Part shown: piece after piece, positions 13,825 through 23,206 of the stretch
Numbering within the stretch: position 1 is the first letter of the stretch
Layout: each line of letters begins with the position of its first letter
Source of the DNA: JARBUG01 sp035628915
Lineage (GTDB): Bacteria > Bacillota > Sulfobacillia > Symbiobacteriales > Symbiobacteriaceae
Assembly (NCBI GenBank): GCA_035628915.1
Contig: DASPIW010000062.1
Span: 1-64,000 of the forward strand
DNA length: 64,000 nt
Reading direction: 5' to 3'
Program-made: the position numbers and the translations under genes
Notes under the pieces: generated by a model
The model's input: the letters and a program-made list of their open reading frames with translations, nothing else
Database searches by the model: none
Told to the model about the DNA's origin: nothing

Positions 13825-15156
13825 ATGGCTTGGGTACAATTGATCGTCGTCCTTTTCTTCCTGCTCCTCGGATGCCGGTATGGTGGCGTCGGCCTCGGAA
13901 TCTTCGGTGGCATTGGCACCGCAGTGCTTGTGTTCGGGTTCCATCTCAAAGTTGCTTCCCCGCCGATCGATGTCATGCTCATGATTCTGGCAGTAGTCAC
14001 CGCTGCGGGCGCCATGGAGGCGGCGGGCGGTCTGGAGTACCTCGTCAGCCTGGCTGAGAAGGCCCTCCGCAGCAAACCCAAGTACATCACATTCATGGCC
14101 CCGGTTGTCACCTGGTTCTTCACCTTCTTTGCCGGCACCGGTCACGTGGCGTACTCCGTCCTTCCCGTCATTTCGGAAGTAGCCCGCGAAACAAAGATTC
14201 GTCCGGAGCGTCCGCTTTCTGTCGCAGTGATCGCATCGCAATTTGCGATTACCGGCAGCCCCATCTCTGCCGCCATGGTCGCCATGGTCAGCATGACCGA
14301 GAAGGCGGGCATGACCATTCCCAAGCTGATGCTGATCACCGGCCCGGCCACGTTCCTGGCCTGCATGATCGCCGCCGTTGCCATGAACTACTATGGCAAG
14401 GAGATGGAGCAGGATCCCGAGTACCTGCGCCGCCTCGAAGCAGGACTAATCCCGCCGATCAAGCCTGCTTCCGAGCGGGCGAAGGAAGCCTACAAGGCCG
14501 ATCCGAAGGCTATCGCTTCGGTCATCGTCTTCCTGGTGGCGGCAGTATCGGTCGTTGCGCTGGGCAAGCCCGAGTGGCGGCCTTCCTGGCTCTCCGCCGA
14601 TGGCAAGACGACGACCTTGCTGGAAATGCAGTATGTTGTGCAGCTTCTGATGCTCTCCGCCGCTGCCATCATGGTCTTCTTCTGCAAGCCCAACCTTGAG
14701 AAAGTCGTCAAGGGAAAGGTCTTCCAGGCCGGCGCCACCGCGCTGGTTGCGGTTTTCGGCATCGCGATGATGGGCGATACCTGGTTCCAGGGCAACTCGG
14801 CAGCACTGCAGGGCAACCTCAAGGATATGGTCACCGTCGCCCCGTGGCTGTTCGCTTTCGCTCTGTTCGGCCTCTCCGCCCTGGTGAACTCGCAGGGCGC
14901 CACGGTCAAGGCGCTGATGCCCATCGGCATCGCCCTGGGCATTCCGGTGCCGTTCCTCGCCGCCATGATGCCCGCCGTCAACGGCTACTGGTTCACCCCG
15001 GACTACGGCCCCATCATCGCCGCCGTCCAGTTCGACCAGACCGGCACCACGAAGATTGGCAAGTGGATTTTCAACCACAGCTTCATGCTGCCGGGCATCA
15101 TTACGATCGTCCTCAGCGTCGTCTTCGGCTTTATCCTGCAGGCGCTCGTCTGGTAA
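13825..15156 (+). CDS. dcuA: Anaerobic C4-dicarboxylate transporter (DcuA/DcuB family)
   Basis: 443 residues with about 10-12 membrane spans, the usual Dcu length. Characteristic stretches are MLMILAVVTAAGAMEAAGGL, PVVTWFFTFFAGTGHVAYS, SQFAITGSPISAAMVAMV and NGYWFTPDYGP. The family exchanges fumarate, malate or aspartate for succinate in anaerobes. It is a single-gene transcript ending in a strong terminator. Whether it is the A or B type cannot be settled by eye. Confidence 0.92.
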   Translation: MAWVQLIVVLFFLLLGCRYGGVGLGIFGGIGTAVLVFGFHLKVASPPIDVMLMILAVVTAAGAMEAAGGLEYLVSLAEKALRSKPKYITFMAPVVTWFFTFFAGTGHVAYSVLPVISEVARETKIRPERPLSVAVIASQFAITGSPISAAMVAMVSMTEKAGMTIPKLMLITGPATFLACMIAAVAMNYYGKEMEQDPEYLRRLEAGLIPPIKPASERAKEAYKADPKAIASVIVFLVAAVSVVALGKPEWRPSWLSADGKTTTLLEMQYVVQLLMLSAAAIMVFFCKPNLEKVVKGKVFQAGATALVAVFGIAMMGDTWFQGNSAALQGNLKDMVTVAPWLFAFALFGLSALVNSQGATVKALMPIGIALGIPVPFLAAMMPAVNGYWFTPDYGPIIAAVQFDQTGTTKIGKWIFNHSFMLPGIITIVLSVVFGFILQALVW

Positions 15157-15171
15157 GAACCACACACGCGA

Positions 15172-15204
15172 AAGGCTCGCCCACTGCTGGGCGAGCCTTT
15201 TTGT
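15172..15204 (+). terminator. Terminator after dcu gene
   Basis: A 12-bp stem AAGGCTCGCCCA / TGGGCGAGCCTT with a CTGC loop, followed by five T residues. Confidence 0.92.
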
Positions 15205-15294
15205 GCAGAAACGCTTGCTGGCAGGGAATACGAAGCCGCCGGCAGGAAGTGACGTATCCGAGGCAGAAGTGCCGCGGCGAAGGAGTTGAAACGT

Positions 15295-16626
15295 ATGGTC
15301 GACAAGGATCTTCCCCGCGAGTGGTCGCCGCTGCTGCAATCCGAATCGGACCGCTGGGTCCGTGCCGGATTGATCACGGCCGAGCAGCGGGCTGCCATTC
15401 TAAAGCTTTACCCGGCGCCCGGGGCCGGCGGGCGGGAGCGCACGATCCTGATCTTCACGCTCCTCGGCAGCTTGCTGGTGGGCGCCGGCGTGATCCTCTT
15501 CTTTGCCGCGAACTGGCCGGTGCTGCCGGCGTTCGTCAAGGTCGGCGCCATTCTCGCTGCGGTGGTGGGGGCCTATGGATCCGGCTACTATCTGCAGTAC
15601 GTGCGCGGCAGTTACCCGGGGCTGGGGCACGCACTGATCTTCCTGGGCTCCCTGTTCTACGGGGCCGGCATCTGGCTGGTTGCCCAGATTTTTCACCTGG
15701 ATACGCACTTTCCCGCCGGGTTCCTATATTGGGGGCTGGGCGTGCTGCCCGTCGTGGCGGCGACCCGGTCGATCTGGGTGCTCTACCTGGGCACGTTCGT
15801 GTTGGGCGTCTGGACGGTTTCGGAGCAATCGTACACGCTTACCTACAACTGGTTCTTCCCCGTGCTGATGGTCGGAGCCGTGGCGCCGCTGGCCCGGTGG
15901 GTCAAATCGGCCCTGGCGGAGGCGGGCGTCCTGTTCGGGCTCTTCGTCTGGTTCATGATCGGCGTGCTTTCCCACCTGACCAACTCATCCGGCAATCCGG
16001 AACCGTTCATGGTCGCCCGCATGCTCCTCCTGTTCGGCGGCGCGGTCCTGACCGCCGGTCTGGCCCGGCTGGGCGATGAACGGACCTACTTCGGCCTGGG
16101 CGGAGCGATGGCCCTGGCCGGCGCCTACATGCTGACGTTCCGGTGGGGCTTCCTCGGCGATGATATGCGAATCCCTTCGCTCACTGCGGGCACTGCATTT
16201 CACAACGCCGGCCTGGCGGTCCTGGTCGGCGGCATGGTTGCGGCTGCGGTCGTCCTGTGGCGGAGGGGCGGCGCCGAACGCATCGGGCTGGCGGCAACGG
16301 CGGCGGCGCCCGTGTTGGCGGCTCTGTCCCTACAATTCCTGGAAACAGTGCCCCGCATGGTCACCTTCAACCTGCTTCTGTTCGCAGGAACTGTGGGCTG
16401 GATCGCTCTGGGCATCCGGCGGCGCAACCAGCTGGTGGTCAACCTGGGCCTCGCCGCTTTCGTCGTCCACACGCTGACCCGCTACTTCGACCTGTTCTTT
16501 AACGCCATGAGCAAGTCGCTTTTCTTCGTGGTGGGCGGCATTCTGCTGCTGGGCGGCGGCTGGCTGCTGGAGCGGAACCGCCGCCGCTGGATGGGCGAGT
16601 GGGGAGGTGGCGGCGATGACAAGTAA
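15295..16626 (+). CDS. DUF2157 polytopic membrane protein
   Basis: 443 residues from the ATG at 15295, eight bases after GAAGGAG; a TTG at 15286 is too close to the ribosome site. The N-terminus has the DUF2157 signature (SESDRWVRAGLITAEQRAAI), then about 13-14 hydrophobic spans, starting FTLLGSLLVGAGVILFFAANW. The function of the family is unknown. It overlaps by 11 bp a GDYXXLXY-domain gene; these two families are often adjacent, which suggests one membrane complex. Confidence 0.85.
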   Translation: MVDKDLPREWSPLLQSESDRWVRAGLITAEQRAAILKLYPAPGAGGRERTILIFTLLGSLLVGAGVILFFAANWPVLPAFVKVGAILAAVVGAYGSGYYLQYVRGSYPGLGHALIFLGSLFYGAGIWLVAQIFHLDTHFPAGFLYWGLGVLPVVAATRSIWVLYLGTFVLGVWTVSEQSYTLTYNWFFPVLMVGAVAPLARWVKSALAEAGVLFGLFVWFMIGVLSHLTNSSGNPEPFMVARMLLLFGGAVLTAGLARLGDERTYFGLGGAMALAGAYMLTFRWGFLGDDMRIPSLTAGTAFHNAGLAVLVGGMVAAAVVLWRRGGAERIGLAATAAAPVLAALSLQFLETVPRMVTFNLLLFAGTVGWIALGIRRRNQLVVNLGLAAFVVHTLTRYFDLFFNAMSKSLFFVVGGILLLGGGWLLERNRRRWMGEWGGGGDDK

Positions 16627-17167
16627 GCGCGGGCTCCTGTTCGCGGCGGCCGTCGTCCTGCAGGTGCTCCTGCTGCTGGGCATGGGCGCCCGGCATACCT
16701 ACACGCTGCAGACCGGCCGCGCTGTGCGCCTGGAGACGGCGCCGGTCGACCCCTGGGAGATCTTCCGGGGCCAGTACGTCGCCTTGAACTACAAAATCTC
16801 GCAGATACAGGGCGGCGAGGTGCCAATGATCGGGGCACCGTACCAGCGGGGGCAGCGTATCTGGGTGACGCTGCGGGAGGGCGACCCGTACTGGGTGGCC
16901 ACTGGCGTCGCCGACCAAAGGCCCGACACTGCAGCCAACGAAGTGGCGATGCAGGCCACCGTCCAGTATTGGATGGATTCCGGCATCGAAGGCCGGCCGC
17001 AGGTCAATCTCCGCTACGGAATCGAGCAGTTCTTCGTGCCGGAGGGGGAGGGGCCGCCGCTGGAGCAGCAGCGCCTGAGGATTTCCGTGGAGGCCGCCGT
17101 CGACCGCTTCGGGCGGGCGGCGATCAAACGGGTCTTCGTGGACGACAAGGAGATTCAGTGGCGCTGA
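16616..17167 (+). CDS. GDYXXLXY-domain membrane-anchored protein
   Basis: 183 residues from the ATG at 16616 with GGGAGGT upstream. One N-terminal membrane segment (GLLFAAAVVLQVLLLLGMGA) precedes an extracellular domain with VDPWEIFRGQYVALNYKIS, which is the family's R-G-[DQ]-Y-x-x-L-x-Y motif with Q replacing D. Partner of the DUF2157 protein. Function unknown. Confidence 0.8.
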   Translation: MTSKRGLLFAAAVVLQVLLLLGMGARHTYTLQTGRAVRLETAPVDPWEIFRGQYVALNYKISQIQGGEVPMIGAPYQRGQRIWVTLREGDPYWVATGVADQRPDTAANEVAMQATVQYWMDSGIEGRPQVNLRYGIEQFFVPEGEGPPLEQQRLRISVEAAVDRFGRAAIKRVFVDDKEIQWR

Positions 17168-17190
17168 CCGTGCATGGGAACAGAAACTTC

Positions 17191-17220
17191 TTGACAGACT
17201 AGTAGAGCATTTGGTAGATT
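17191..17220 (+). promoter_or_regulatory. glyQS promoter
   Basis: TTGACA (17191-17196), 18-nt spacer and TAGATT (17215-17220), directly before the T-box leader. Confidence 0.7.
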
Positions 17221-17221
17221 C

Positions 17222-17452
17222 TTGGTTACAGCGATGAACGGGAAGAGTACCCGAAGGGTCGCCACTTCAGAGAGCCCTGCACCTGGTGCAAGCGGGGCGT
17301 GGCGGCGGCGGGGAACGGCGCCCGGGAGCCACAACGCCATACCTCAAGGTGGGCGCCGCCCCGGGGTGCCAATCAGGGTGGAACCGCGGGAGCCGCATGC
17401 AAGCTCTCGTCCCTGGCCAATCTCAATTGGCCGGAGGCGGGAGCTTTTTGTT
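17222..17452 (+). promoter_or_regulatory. T-box leader (tRNA-Gly sensing) with terminator
   Basis: The canonical T-box sequence AGGGTGGAACCGCGG is at 17375-17389. Downstream, a terminator hairpin (17402-17446) pairs the GCTC.C.TCC.TGGCCA region with TTGGCC.GGA.G.GGGAGC and ends in five T residues (TTTTTG). Uncharged tRNA-Gly should stabilise the antiterminator and allow glyQS transcription. I did not pin down the specifier codon, so glycine specificity is inferred from the genes. Confidence 0.93.
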
Positions 17453-17506
17453 TGCCCGTCCGGCCCGCAAAAGGCGCCCAAGCGCCGAGAAGGGAGGAAC
17501 CGTCCC

Positions 17507-18478
<972 letters not shown>

Positions 18479-18480
18479 CC

Positions 18481-20583
18481 ATGGCTGAGACTCGCAATTT
18501 GCTGCTGGAGATCGGCACCGAAGAGATCCCATCCCGGTTCTGCCAGCCCGCCCTCGACCAGCTCAAGGCGAACGCCGAAAAGGCCCTTGCCGAGGCGCGC
18601 ATCGACTTCAAACTGGCGGATGTTTTCGGCACGCCCCGCCGCCTGGTGCTCTATGTGAAGGATATGGCCCTCGTCCAGAAGGACGTGGAAGTTGTCCAGA
18701 AAGGCCCCGCCAGGAAAGTCGCCTTCGATGCCAACGGCAACCCGACGGTGCCGATTCAGAAGTTCGCCCAGTCCCAGGGCGTGGCCGTGGAGGACCTGGA
18801 AGTCCAGAAGGACGAGAAGGGCAACGAGTATATGTACGCCCGCAAGCTCGTCAAGGGCGAATCCATCGCCAAAGTCCTGCCGCAGCTGCTTTCCGGTCTG
18901 GTCCTCTCCATCGAGTGGCCCAAGTCGATGCGCTGGGCGGACCGCTCCATCCGCTACGCCCGGCCCATCCGCTGGATTCTGGCCATGCTGGGCGACCGGC
19001 GTGTGCCGTTCGACGTCGACGGCATTCAGACCGGGAACACCACCATGGGCCACCGGGTCCTCGGCCCCGGCGCCCCCATCGAAGTCGAGCATGCCGACGA
19101 CTACTTCGCCAAGGTGAACAAGGGTTACGTCATGGTCGACCAGAAGGTCCGCAAGCAGGTGATCTGGCAGCAGATCACGACCGTGGCGGCCAAGCTGGGC
19201 GGCAAAGTCGAGCCGGACGAGGACCTGCTCGAAGAGCTGAACTGGCTGGTCGAGCAGCCCACGGCTTTCTACGGCGCCTTCTCTGAGGCGTTCCTGGATG
19301 TGCCGCCGCTCGTCCTGGTCACCACCATGAAGGAGAACCAGCGTTACTTCCCCGTCTATCGGGACGAGACCTACACCGATCTGCTGCCGTACTTCATCGC
19401 TCTGCGCAACGGCGAGCAGGATCACATTGAGATCGTGCGGGCGGGCAACGAGAAGGTGCTGGCCGCCCGCCTCTCCGACGCCCGCTTCTTCTGGGACGAA
19501 GACCGCAAGCGTGATCTGGCTTCCTACAACGACAAGCTGAAGGCCGTCGTCTTCCAGGAGAAGCTCGGCACCCAGTACGAGCGGGTGGTCCGGCTGACCG
19601 CCCTGGCCGGGCGCATCGCCCAGCTGCTCACCCTGCCCGTCGGCGAGCGGGATCAGGCCGTCAAGGCCGCCCAGCTTTGCAAGGCCGACCTGGTCACCCG
19701 CATGGTCTTCGAGTTCCCGGAAGTGCAGGGCTACATGGGCCAGCAGTACCTGCTGCGTGAAGGCGGCGACCCTGCCGTTGCGAAGGCGATTTTCGAGCAC
19801 TACCTGCCCCGGGGCGCCGGCGACGAACTGCCCCGCACCGGCCCCGGCATCGCCGTGGCGCTGGCCGATAAGCTGGACACCCTGGCGGGCTACTTCTCCA
19901 TCGGCATGATTCCGACTGGTTCGCAGGACCCGTTCGCCCTGCGCCGGGCCGCCCAGGGCGCCGTCCAGACGATTGTCGAGAACGGCCTGACGGTCGATAT
20001 CGCCGACCTGTGCGCCCTGGCCATCGAAGGCTACAAGCTGGAAAACCCGCTTGAGATGAAGACCCTGAACGACATGCTGGAGTTCTTCCGGGCCCGCCTC
20101 AAGGTGCTCATGGAAGGCCGCAACTACCGGTACGACGTCATCGACGCCGTGCTGTCCGCCGGCTTCCGGAGCCCGTACGACGCCATGCGCCGGGCAGAGG
20201 CCCTGCAGAAGATGCTTGGCGAGTCCGAGTTCGCCGCCGTCACCGGCGCCTTCAAGCGGGTCTCCAACCTCGCCTCCAAGGCTGCGGAAGCCGGCGTGGA
20301 GCCGGGCGAAGTCGACACGGACCTGCTCGTCGAAGCCGCCGAGCGCGACCTTTACGGTGCCTTCGTGGACGTGCGCCCCGACATGAAACGGGCCCTGGAC
20401 GCCCTCGATTACGAGCGGTTCTACCGGATTGCCACCCGCCTGAAAGCGCCGGTGGACGCCTTCCTCGACAACGTGCGCGTCAACGCCGACGACCAGAAGG
20501 TAAAGGTGAACCGGTACAGCCTCCTGACCGCTGTAGGAGGGCTGCTGTCGGCGCCGGCCGACCTGGGCCGCCTGGCCGGGTAA
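18481..20583 (+). CDS. glyS: Glycyl-tRNA synthetase beta subunit
   Basis: 700 residues, normal size. It begins ETRNLLLEIGTEEIPSRF, the hallmark of GlyS, and contains MRWADRSIRYARPIRWI and FFWDEDRKRDLASY; an HD-like domain and C-terminal DALR-type anticodon-binding region follow. AGGAGG overlaps the end of glyQ. The beta subunit binds tRNA-Gly. Transcribed with glyQ from the T-box promoter. Confidence 0.97.
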   Translation: MAETRNLLLEIGTEEIPSRFCQPALDQLKANAEKALAEARIDFKLADVFGTPRRLVLYVKDMALVQKDVEVVQKGPARKVAFDANGNPTVPIQKFAQSQGVAVEDLEVQKDEKGNEYMYARKLVKGESIAKVLPQLLSGLVLSIEWPKSMRWADRSIRYARPIRWILAMLGDRRVPFDVDGIQTGNTTMGHRVLGPGAPIEVEHADDYFAKVNKGYVMVDQKVRKQVIWQQITTVAAKLGGKVEPDEDLLEELNWLVEQPTAFYGAFSEAFLDVPPLVLVTTMKENQRYFPVYRDETYTDLLPYFIALRNGEQDHIEIVRAGNEKVLAARLSDARFFWDEDRKRDLASYNDKLKAVVFQEKLGTQYERVVRLTALAGRIAQLLTLPVGERDQAVKAAQLCKADLVTRMVFEFPEVQGYMGQQYLLREGGDPAVAKAIFEHYLPRGAGDELPRTGPGIAVALADKLDTLAGYFSIGMIPTGSQDPFALRRAAQGAVQTIVENGLTVDIADLCALAIEGYKLENPLEMKTLNDMLEFFRARLKVLMEGRNYRYDVIDAVLSAGFRSPYDAMRRAEALQKMLGESEFAAVTGAFKRVSNLASKAAEAGVEPGEVDTDLLVEAAERDLYGAFVDVRPDMKRALDALDYERFYRIATRLKAPVDAFLDNVRVNADDQKVKVNRYSLLTAVGGLLSAPADLGRLAG

Positions 20584-20597
20584 ATCAGCATGACAAA

Positions 20598-20627
20598 AGA
20601 ACCGCAGTCAGCACTGACTGCGGTTCT
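20598..20627. terminator. Terminator after glyQS
   Basis: A 14-bp perfect stem AGAACCGCAGTCAG / CTGACTGCGGTTCT with a minimal loop, 15 bp after the glyS stop. Confidence 0.85.
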
Positions 20628-20694
20628 CCTGTTAGTCGGGCCCAGCGCCCCCCTATCCGGACTTCCTGCGGAACACCCTTCCCATGCAGCCCAA

Positions 20695-20731
20695 CAAAAA
20701 AGAGTGCTCCTCCACCATGGAGGAGCACTCT
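20695..20731 (-). terminator. Terminator for the zinc-ribbon gene
   Basis: Stem AGAGTGCTCCTCC / GGAGGAGCACTCT with a 5-nt loop, followed on the minus strand by six T residues. It makes the small upstream gene a one-gene transcript. Confidence 0.92.
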
Positions 20732-20752
20732 GACAAGAGACTGTACTGGGAT

Positions 20753-20974
20753 TCAGGCACTTACTCTCGGTTTTCCGGTCACTTCCCCTGCAGCTTCGAC
20801 CTCGACACGCACTCGGTCCGCGCAATCCTGGCAGACGAACGCGACCTGTCTGGCCACCAGGGCTTTCCTGTGTTCCTGGTTGATGGGCAGGATTGCCTTG
20901 GCTTCCCCGCACAGAGCACACCGGCGAACCACCGGAACTTGAGACCTGAATCCTGCGCGCTTCCGCATTGCCAA
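20753..20974 (-). CDS. Small zinc-ribbon protein (YlaI/DUF2197-like) under c-di-AMP riboswitch
   Basis: 73 residues from a TTG at 20974 with TAGGAGGA 11 nt upstream; the internal ATG two codons later is an alternative. Two CxxC knuckles, CALC (19-22) and CQDC (about 48-51), surround a basic helix-like stretch, which fits a zinc ribbon such as B. subtilis YlaI. Function is unknown. It is flanked by a c-di-AMP riboswitch about 75 bp upstream and a strong terminator, so it is the sole gene of a second-messenger-controlled transcript. Confidence 0.75.
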   Translation of the reverse strand: MAMRKRAGFRSQVPVVRRCALCGEAKAILPINQEHRKALVARQVAFVCQDCADRVRVEVEAAGEVTGKPRVSA

Positions 20975-21050
20975 CTGAGCTCCATCCTCCTACCAATAGA
21001 TTGGCGGAAGGACCTGCCGACCGTTGCCGGCCGGTGGCTCCTTCGACCTG

Positions 21051-21175
21051 CGCTTACGAGGTTAGCTGTCGGATTCGGGCGGTCAAAGTTGCCCTACCCG
21101 CCGTGGTCGGCGGGATTCACCCCAAAATTGGTTCCCCCGTTCCCTTTCGGGATTCAGCGTCCAATACCCATGTTA
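21051..21175 (-). promoter_or_regulatory. ydaO/yuaA-type cyclic di-AMP riboswitch (second copy)
   Basis: On the minus strand the conserved blocks appear in order: GGACGCTGAATCCCG, GGGGGAACC, TTGGGGTGAATC, GGTAGGGCAAC, then CCGCCCGAATCC and ACAGCTAACCTCGTAAGCG. The match to the class is better than the copy at 684-825. A long imperfect hairpin (about 21003-21046) lies between the aptamer and the gene and may be the expression platform. Confidence 0.93.
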
Positions 21176-21376
21176 CACGATCATTCGTTCTGTGTGAAGT
21201 ACGGTGCATCAAGAATGGACAAGTTCGTTTCAGGCAGTAAATTCCACCCTCCGCCGGAGGAGTCTTTGCGCGCCCGTTCCTGGCCACCCGTACGCCCACT
21301 TTCCTATCGACTTTTCCGTACCACATGAGCGAAAATAGGAACGGTATGACCACTAGCCAGGAAAGGTGGGGTCCCA

Positions 21377-22180
21377 TTGTCCTTCCTCGAACGCATCCAG
21401 GCAGCCACACTCGGGTTCAACGGCTATGCGCGCCTGGGACGAGATAATGCCAGCGGTTTCGGCTTCATGGCAGTGATCCTCCTGATTGCCATGACCATCT
21501 CCTGCATCTGGAGCACCATTCAATTCACCCGCGGCATGGGCGCCGCTTCAGACGAACTCGCCGGCATTCCGGACTTCACCTTCAGCAACGGGCAGGTCGA
21601 GTTTAAGGAGCAGATGCCCTATCAGGTCAAGACCGACGACACCCTGATTGTGATTGACACGACCGGGCAGACCGGACCTGAAGTGCTGAACGGCTACCGG
21701 AGCGGCATGCTGATCACCAGGGACCGGCTGTATCAGATCCAGCCGACCGGCGGCATACAGGAAGTCGACCTCAGCACAATCCCGTTCACCCTTAGTAAGG
21801 ACAGCGTCATCGGGTTTATTCAGAAGCTCTGGATCTTCATTCCGATCGGGTACCTTTTCATGTATGCCTTCCAGCTCGGCTTCAAGGCGCTCGACGCCTG
21901 CATCCTCGGGCTCGTCGGCCTGATTTACGGCAGCAGCACGGGGCGCAGGGTCGACTTCGGCCTGGGCTTCAAGCTCGGACTGTACGCTGTCACCATCCCC
22001 ACGCTGCTGCAGTGGATCATTCCGGGATGGTCGACCGTACCCTTCAGTTCCGCCAAGGGCACCATGGGCTTCCTCGGCTGGTGGGCGATAGCAATTCTCT
22101 ATCTGATCATGGGCCTGCAGGCATACTTCAAGAATCAGGACGACCAGATGCAAGGTGGCTATTACGCCGGCAATCCGTAA
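21377..22180 (+). CDS. DUF1189-like membrane protein
   Basis: 267 residues, TTG start at 21377 after GGTGGGG. An N-terminal segment SFLERIQAATLGFNGYARLG is followed by one membrane span, a roughly 100-residue external domain, and four C-terminal spans. Layout and length match DUF1189 proteins of Bacillota, whose role is unknown. It stands alone between the glyQS block and ppsR. Confidence 0.7.
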   Translation: MSFLERIQAATLGFNGYARLGRDNASGFGFMAVILLIAMTISCIWSTIQFTRGMGAASDELAGIPDFTFSNGQVEFKEQMPYQVKTDDTLIVIDTTGQTGPEVLNGYRSGMLITRDRLYQIQPTGGIQEVDLSTIPFTLSKDSVIGFIQKLWIFIPIGYLFMYAFQLGFKALDACILGLVGLIYGSSTGRRVDFGLGFKLGLYAVTIPTLLQWIIPGWSTVPFSSAKGTMGFLGWWAIAILYLIMGLQAYFKNQDDQMQGGYYAGNP

Positions 22181-22195
22181 CTCTCAACGCAGAAT

Positions 22196-22219
22196 GGCGG
22201 CAGGCAACTGCCGCCTTTC
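22196..22219 (+). terminator. Terminator after DUF1189 gene
   Basis: GGCGGCAG-GCAA-CTGCCGCC hairpin with a short T-rich tail. Confidence 0.82.
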
Positions 22220-22348
22220 CTGTTCGCAGGACCTTGAAGAAACGAGAACATCTATCACCAAGGTCTATCATATAGATAAACCATTGAACGGGTCATAAAT
22301 TCTTTGTAACCGTCTTTAGCAAAAGTTCAGCGCGGGAATGGATAGGTA

Positions 22349-22357
22349 TGGTATACT
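22349..22357 (+). promoter_or_regulatory. Extended -10 promoter of ppsR-ppdK
   Basis: TGGTATACT is an extended -10 (TGnTATACT) 28 bp before the ppsR start. No good -35 is seen, which is common for extended -10 promoters. Confidence 0.55.
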
Positions 22358-22384
22358 CATTACCGTTAACAGGAGGAGAGGCGC

Positions 22385-23206
22385 GTGTCGACGCGACCTG
22401 TCGTGTTCGTGGTCTCCGATTCCGTAGGGGAGACGGCAGACCTGGTGGCCCGTGCCGCCATATCGCAGTTTGGCGGCTCCTCCGTTGAAATCCGCCGGTA
22501 CCCGATGGTCGACGATCGGGCGACGTTACGCGAGGTCATTGAGGCCGCGCGCAAACAGCCCACGCTCATCGTCTTCACCATCATCGTTCCGGAAGTCCGG
22601 GCCGAACTGAAGACCCTGACCATCCAGTACGGCATTCCGTCCGTGGACATCATGGGGCCCATGCTCGACGGGCTGACCAAGGTCCTGGCGCGGACCCCGC
22701 TGCTGGAGCCAGGGTTGGTCCACAAGCTTGACGAGGACTACTTCCGGCGTGTCGAAGCGGTCGAGTTCGCCGTCAAGTATGACGACGGCAAGGATCCCCG
22801 GGGCTTTCTCAGAGCCGACGTGGTGTTGCTGGGTGTCTCCCGGTCTTCCAAGACCCCTGTGTCCATGTACTTGGCCCACCGGCGGATCAAGGTCGCCAAC
22901 CTGCCGCTGGTGCCGGAAGTCTCCCTTCCCAAAGAGCTCCTCCAGGTGCCCCCGCTCAAGGTCGTGGGTCTGCGGGTCAGTCCCGACAAACTACATGACA
23001 TACGCGAAGAGCGCGTGCGCACAATGGGATTAAGAACGGATGCGAATTACGCCAACATGGAGCGCATCCTATTAGAGCTTGACTACGCCGAAGAGGTGTT
23101 CAAGAAGGTCGGCTGCCCGGTGATTGATGTGACGAATAAGGCGGTTGAAGAGACTGCCGTTCGAGTTTTGGAGATCATAAACCGAGGAGTGAGATTCGGT
23201 GACTAA
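22385..23206 (+). CDS. ppsR: PPDK regulatory protein, bifunctional kinase/pyrophosphorylase
   Basis: 273 residues, GTG start after AGGAGGAG. The DUF299 family is identified by VVFVVSDSVGETADLVARAA and the P-loop GVSRSSKTP (about 150-158). It uses ADP to phosphorylate a threonine of PPDK for inactivation and phosphate to reverse this. It overlaps ppdK by 8 bp, so enzyme and regulator are made together. Confidence 0.95.
   Translation: MSTRPVVFVVSDSVGETADLVARAAISQFGGSSVEIRRYPMVDDRATLREVIEAARKQPTLIVFTIIVPEVRAELKTLTIQYGIPSVDIMGPMLDGLTKVLARTPLLEPGLVHKLDEDYFRRVEAVEFAVKYDDGKDPRGFLRADVVLLGVSRSSKTPVSMYLAHRRIKVANLPLVPEVSLPKELLQVPPLKVVGLRVSPDKLHDIREERVRTMGLRTDANYANMERILLELDYAEEVFKKVGCPVIDVTNKAVEETAVRVLEIINRGVRFGD

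Noticed and set aside
14844..16079. 411-codon plus-strand frame across the dcu/DUF2157 junction
   Set aside because: It crosses a strong terminator and is out of frame with two clear membrane proteins.
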